NCBI GenBank assembly: GCA_002900995.3 | Contig: PJEW03000013.1 | Span: 893,395 to 957,394, forward strand | Direction: 5' to 3' | DNA: 64,000 bases | Source of the DNA: Ganoderma boninense | Lineage: Eukaryota > Basidiomycota > Agaricomycetes > Polyporales > Polyporaceae | Shown: one piece after another, positions 58,480 to 64,000 of the stretch | Position numbering within the stretch: the stretch's first letter is position 1 | Layout: each line of letters begins with the position of its first letter | Notes under the pieces: generated by a model | Seen by the model: only the letters and a program-made list of their open reading frames with translations | What the model was told of the DNA's origin: nothing | Databases searched by the model: none | Made by a program: the position numbers and the translations under genes

Positions 58480-61199
58480 GATGGCCCGGAGACCGGGCAT
58501 GCGAGCGAGCGAGCAAGTGAACGTGTCCTACTGTAATACTAGATGCGATGCGAATACTTCTTATCACCCCAGATAAACGGCATGAATGGAAGCGCCACCG
58601 CGACCAAGCTGAACTATGAATGACTCGGAATAGCAAATGGACAGCAACGGTACGGCAAGCGCGCTCTCGCAGTAAGCTTCCGTTCGGTACCTTAAAAACG
58701 CAAAGTCCCGAAGGACTCTGATTCCGCATATGGTAGACGGTACCAACAAATACGCTCGACCTCCTGCAGAACTAGCGTCGAGGACATAAGGCAAATAAAA
58801 CGCACTTCTCAAGCGAACATGTTAGCGTAGACGAATAGTATGTAGGCAGTGAGGCGCCTCCGCTGCACAACTACACTAGAAAGGATTGAACGTTATTGAA
58901 CGACGGGCCGCGCCCGGGCACCGCCTAAGGCAGGACCCCGACCCCCGCTGTTAGACCGGTTAACGGAGAACTGAGAACTGATTTGATTGAACCGACTACG
59001 CTACTGAAAATAGCTCAGGTAACATTACGTAATGATACCTTGCCGGCCCGTGAGTACGCGTGAGTGGTAAGTAAGACGGGCACATTGAACAGCATAGACG
59101 CAAGTAAGGCGAGAAAGCGGAGACTACAATACGGTGGTCCAGTAATGTAGGAGTAAGGAGGGGTTGCGGAAGAAGGGTTAGAGGGGAAGAAAGAAGAGGT
59201 CATAATCCGGATTTGCATCGCGTAAGGCGTCGACATTTACTACGTCGAGGTCAAGAACCAAAACCGGCATCTCCTGTTGATCAGCCTCGTACGAGGGTGA
59301 TAGCAAATGAGGGCCAAAGCTCCAGATGAGCAAACAACAGAGAGCAAAGACGAAATACCCTCCAATGTTGGAGCACAGATTTTGGCAAGCGAGCGCCTGC
59401 TCGCCGGAAGTTCCCGACGTACGATACAGAGCGGAATTGTACATTTTTGTAGCTCATCCGTTTGCCTCTGTACCATGACGACCGGTACAGGACAACCGGA
59501 ATTCTACTCGCTTTTGCTGCTCTGCTCGACCTCCGACAGTTTTTCCAACATCCAAGTGCTCGCCGAAGGTAATGGTGGTGAGCCTGAGGAGGCTGCGACC
59601 TGCAGTGACGACGTGAAGATGCGACAGCACGCGTTGGGTGCCAATGGAACCATTGAATACCAGCACTTAGACCTTGACATATGTTGAGAGCTGGTATGGA
59701 ATTGTAGTAGTCGTACATGAGGGGTAGCGGGCGCCGATGAGCGGCGCAGCGCAATGCCACATCATAGACCCGCTGAATGCCACAAGTGACGACGAAGAGG
59801 AGACGACGCACGCACATGTTCATGAGCATGGCCATCCCATCAAAAGTATATCGCCACAGCAGCAGTGATTGGTGGAGAGGGGGGTGTTACGGAGGGCGCT
59901 AGGGGTAGTAGACGGAGCCGCCGATTGCCTCTTCCTCGCGAGCCGGAAACGGGCGCAAGCCGCTTTGTCGCAGGGAGACGGCAAATGTCTACGACAAGGC
60001 TGGCGATGTTGTCGCGTGGGGGGCGTGGGCGGTGTGGGAGGTGGGAACTGGGGATGTGGCCGACAGGGGCGAGCATTGTCGACACTAGCCGGAGGACGGG
60101 GCGGCATACCGTGAGCAACGGTGCTTGAGAAGACCGACCAGCCGCAATGGCAGTCACTCTCGGTTGTGTGGGTGGCTGTTGGACCATTTTGGGGACCAGA
60201 GCTGCGTTCGAATAGATGGGAGTCGAGACGTGGTCGAGGTGGTGGTGGTGGTAGCTTCAACATGACGGGCTGAAATCCTCGCTACGCGGCGAATACTCAC
60301 TGTAAAACAGTGGTGGCAATAGCGGTAGACATCGCCGTATCAGCTGCAACGGCAAGCGTAAAGGTAAAGGGTAGCAGTGGTGGTGGTGCGGGCAAGAATG
60401 CGAGTGCGCGGGCGCCTGTCCTCATGTTTAGTAAGCAAACGTCTAGCGGAATCAACACAACTGTAACACTCCCTTCGTTGTGCTAATAAGTATCTCAGGC
60501 TGTTGTAGGAACTCACACATCACCCGAAGCGTGCGGATAGTGGATTTGGACAGTGGAGTGAATTTGGGGGGTAGGGGAACTCGGAAGGACAGTGAGTTGA
60601 CGCACGCGATGACACTCAGGCTGCTAGGAGACTGCAACTCGGAGGCGAGCGATCCACAGTGGTATCTAGCAGAGACCAGCTTGAACCAACTTGAACGCAA
60701 GACTTGTTGCGACACGACGAAGGCTAACAAAGACTAGAGACTTCGCGGAGTTAGCGTGCCTCTACCCACGGGCACTTTTAGGAAGAGCGGTCGGACAATT
60801 TACGGACAATTGCAGTTCCGATACCCGCGCCTGCTTGAGGACTGGGGGTGGACTGCTCACCTCCTCTCGATTTTCTAACCCTCATCACCCTCTCAGTTTT
60901 CTAGCCCTCGCCACCCTCCCTCCCCGCGATTCATTCGCCAACTAGAAGAGAATGAATGACGATGACTCTGTGAAACACACCCCGCAGAGCCCGCAACCCG
61001 GTGCAAGTCTTAAACGTTCCCGGAGGGCACAAGGTGTGCTACGGTCGTCTTGAACCCAACAGCGCGCTGATAGTCATCTAGCTCAGGCCCGTTATCATGA
61101 TAGGCGAAAGGCTTACATAGAACATGTGCAAATGAATTGCATATCCCGTATTGGCCTTTTACGCTTACACAACCGGATCTCTTCATACAGCTAAAGGTG
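58480..61199. other. 2.7 kb without a supported gene
   Basis: Frames up to 184 codons (minus 59281-59835) show no domain; GGT/ACC-rich stretches near 60230-60250. Confidence 0.4.
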
Positions 61200-61650
61200 A
61201 CCCTCACTGAGCTCCCGTCCGTCCTCCCCCTGTCTTCAAATCTAGTGGTTGAGATTCCCGTGCCAATCTTACAAATTCGTCAACTTCAGACAGAGAACGA
61301 GCTTCTCCTCCGAGAAGTTGCGGACCTCCGACGACGGCTTAACCTAAACCATAAGGACCTAGAACCTCGAGAAGATTTGCGAGATTCCTGTCCTGCCTCC
61401 GAAGACAACCAATTCTCCAGAAACTCGCAGCACCGGATAATGGAGGACCTGAGAGACGTTTGTGCAGTAAGGCGTAACGTCTATTCAGGGATCCGAATCC
61501 TCCTAAGTTGTTCTTCATAGGCATCCTACTACCCCCACGAGCACTCTCCACCACCACCGCTCGTGTTCCGTTAATCCCCAGCCAGCTCTCCTCGCATGTC
61601 TCGCGAGTGTCAGCCGGCACGCCGTGCTCGTCAACACCATTGAATGACGA
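61200..61650 (+). pseudogene. fragment with leucine-zipper-like coiled coil, unknown
   Basis: One exon reads ILQIRQLQTENELLLREVAD then LRRRLNLNHKDLEPREDLRD, a good heptad pattern, ending MEDLRDVCA at a GTAAGG donor near 61470. After the acceptor at about 61523 the same frame reads ASYYPHEHSPPPPLVFR, a TAA, then SPASSPRMSRECQPARRARQ, ending at a TGA. The text reads naturally through the TAA, which could come from CAA by C-to-T. Could be the end of a small coiled-coil regulator. No DNA-binding basic region was seen. Confidence 0.35.
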
Positions 61651-63342
61651 CTCTTCGTATTATCCTGCGCTGCCGCAAACCACAACGTTGAGCGCGATGT
61701 CCAGTTCTGCGTTCTCAGTAAGTCTCATCCCAACTCCTGTAGGATCTGCCACCTACTGTCCTCTAAAGATAATTACTTTGCTCAAACTTAGCCCTCTCCC
61801 TCGTTGCCAACGTATTACAATCATGGAACCTTGTCACCCTTGTACGGTGATAGCGGTCTTCCTCTTTTCTCTCACATTGCTTCCCAGTACCAAGCTACGA
61901 AGCTAGACAGCGGATATATGGTCAATCAGCCACTCTCAACACCACAGTGCTACCCCTACCAGCAGTAGCTCGTCCTTCTTGACACTTCGTACTCATCACG
62001 GACCGCGGACCGCCGTCTACGACCAAGATTTGTCAGAGCACTGAGGGCGCGCCCAGCGAAGACTCAACTTGATCCGTACCTAGCTTTTCTCTTTAGTTCT
62101 TGTCAGTCGCGATCCTGCCAGCGCTGTTCTTGTGTTATCCTCTGTATGTCTGCCACTGCTCCAAACCATGTCTTATTCATGTATATACTCGACGTCACTG
62201 GATGTTGATATGGCTCGTGTTTGGATGTTCTCACCAGGTCTTTTATCGTCCCACGATGACAAGTGACCATCCGAGAAGTGGCCAGAGAGCCGCTTCCATA
62301 TCACGTTCGGTGCTGGTGTAGGAACTTGCCTGATAAACTGCTTTAAATACTTCCCCAGGTTCCCTAGGGACCAACGCCACCTGAACTTTTTACTGGTGTT
62401 CTATCGGTTGCGAAACCACAATCTAAGATTGAAAGTCACCGCTGCGCGCCGGCGGTTTGCACTCCGCCCATCCGGCCGAAAACCGCACAGCCGAGGATCA
62501 GCTCTTGCCCTATCTCGCGGCTTTAGAATAATATAGTGCCACTGCACCATTGACTAGCCAGTCACCCCTCGCTGGTTACCCCGTTGTGACCACTGCTGAG
62601 GGATGCGACGGACTGGCCATGTTAATTTCCGGTATCTTCTCATCGGCTGCACCTGTTCTGATCTGCTTTGGAGGCCATAAACCACGTGTCAAGGCCGAAC
62701 GAATGGAAGGCATAAAATTTCAGGGAGCACATCGGTAGGGAGCGGTCCCGACTTCTGACAGGGTGTCGTCAGATCACTGCATCGCGGCGAGTCGCTTGCG
62801 AAGTTCCTTCACTGGCCTCCACCTGTTGCGCACTGGGACTTTATTTGCCACTTTGTACGTACAATGTTGGAAGCGTTGTGCTGGACTGAGTTAGCTTAAC
62901 ATGGGCCCTAGTAGGACGGTCGTGCTGGCTTCGAGTGCTTATAGAGGGACAGTACTCACCAAGTTGAAAGTACCAGAAGCTACTTGACAGAGTACTGGAC
63001 ATATTTTGTGTTCCCTACAAGATGTCGTCGGCACGTGGGTGGGGCTGGAACTGGCTGGAGGCGCGGCGCCGTTGCGGTTGACGCTCAAGGACGGTGTAAG
63101 CGCCTGAACGAGGACCAACCACTGCAGCCACCCACCACTGCTGGTCTCTTTTCCACTTACTTATCTACCTCAAAAACTTCCATGCACGATGAAAGAGGTG
63201 TATATATTCAACTTTCAAAGTCGTGAAAGGATCTATGGACTTGTGAGCACTCGGGAAGCAAATTTCTCCCAGGAGGATTGGAACCTTGCGACGCGTAGAA
63301 TTTGTATTTGTTTGTCCCAGCGAAGTGCGTTCGGGCTCTGGC
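61651..63342. other. no supported gene
   Basis: Short frames only. Confidence 0.4.
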
Positions 63343-64000
63343 CTATGGAGTAAGCTCGCTTCGCTCGCAATTAGTGTTTATTGAGCATCCCCGCACACTG
63401 TCGGGTGTCGGAGATAGCGGGCTAGTGAGAAGACTGGTGCTTAGAGATGCAGGGTTTCCGAATGCAGGCTCAGGCAAGGGGGTAGCAACTGCAGGTGGCG
63501 GTGGCATGTAGGCCTCGGACCCCACGATGTTAGCAAAGGGAATGGAAGGATTAGCAAGGTCCGGGATGGACGGCATGAAAAGTTCGTCAACGGCGACGCC
63601 CGAGAAGTCAGCCGTCATGAACGCATTGGACAGTGCTTCTTCCGGGAAGCGGAAAAGAGGACCGCTGAACTCTTGGAGCAAGGGTGTGAGCTGCCGCCCT
63701 TGATTGACCATGGCAAGGGGAAAGGGGATCGTTCAAGATCTGGGGCATCACAGGGAGTGATGCGAAGGCTGCGTCTTGAGCCTCCAGACCGCCTGGACCA
63801 TTGGTAGCAGGTGTTTCGGAGATGGGTGGCGAGATCTGAGCAGGGATCAAATCGGAGGAGGGATCAATCTGGGAAGAAGCTTGGCCCTCGCAGGACATCG
63901 GGTCGTCGAGGGAAACGGGGGTGTTTACGAGCCGACGTTCTTCCCGAATGGCGCGAGCTGTGCACCACGGAGTGGGCGTCAATCCAATAAATTACAATGA
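63343..64000 (-). pseudogene. unknown-family gene, copy D, frame broken and cut by window end
   Basis: Minus strand. IDPSSDLIPAQISPPISET and AAFASLPVMPQILNDP lie in one frame (to about 63740); MVNQGRQLTPLLQEFSGPLF, EEALSNAFMTADFSGVAVDE and MPPPPAVATPLPEPAFGNPA lie in the next. The same blocks in the same order occur in copy C at 42587-43350 on the plus strand. The frame break falls near 63715-63740. The gene continues beyond the window. Confidence 0.55.

Overview
The window is nuclear DNA of a filamentous basidiomycete, most likely an Agaricomycete of the polypore type. The evidence is short GT-AG introns (about 45-100 nt) in nearly every recognisable gene, chromodomain Ty3/gypsy retrotransposons, and an alpha-kinase, a TET/JBP-like dioxygenase and a DDE-integrase family typical of that class. 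It is a repeat-rich accessory region: most recognisable genes are transposon genes, truncated copies or decayed copies. A few look intact.

Layout. 1-2526: eight exons of a hAT transposase whose 5' end lies outside the window; its 3' end may lie near 4414. 5034-7506 (minus): alpha-type protein kinase gene that loses its start at a retrotransposon LTR. 7507-13853 (minus): Ty3/gypsy chromovirus (element 1) with intact pol, damaged gag and a clipped 5' LTR. 14382-21707 (plus): second Ty3/gypsy chromovirus (element 2) with a perfect 5-bp target duplication. Its pol is decayed and its integrase is split by a solo LTR of the element 1 family (19911-20370). 22189-23615 (minus): sirtuin pseudogene. 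28607-30032 (minus): decayed DDE-integrase gene. 33158-33613: TA-flanked MITE. 34521-36172 and 38395-40846: two related multi-exon genes of unknown function. 41783-42469: near-perfect 87-bp inverted repeat. 42587-43675 and 63343-64000: two degenerate copies of one further unknown family, in opposite orientation. 47250-47988: putative TIR element with a 24-bp GC palindrome. 49531-51472: TET/JBP-like 2OG-Fe(II) dioxygenase with intact catalytic residues. 56708-57790 (minus): C-terminal piece of an ISWI remodeller, head to head with an intact 160-residue ASCH/PUA-like gene (57899-58479).

The most informative signals are in the retroelements. Both families carry, just inside the 5' LTR, a primer-binding site complementary to the predicted first bases of their own transcript (11 nt and 13 nt). 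This points to Tf1-style self-priming rather than tRNA priming. Element 1 also joins gag to pol through a canonical -1 slippery heptamer followed at 5 nt by a bulged hairpin.

Several inactivating changes (sirtuin, element 2 pol, the 61-kb gene) are of the kind C-to-T or G-to-A, often at former CpG. This suggests methylation-linked decay in a region that also holds a predicted 5-methylcytosine oxidase. That link is inference.
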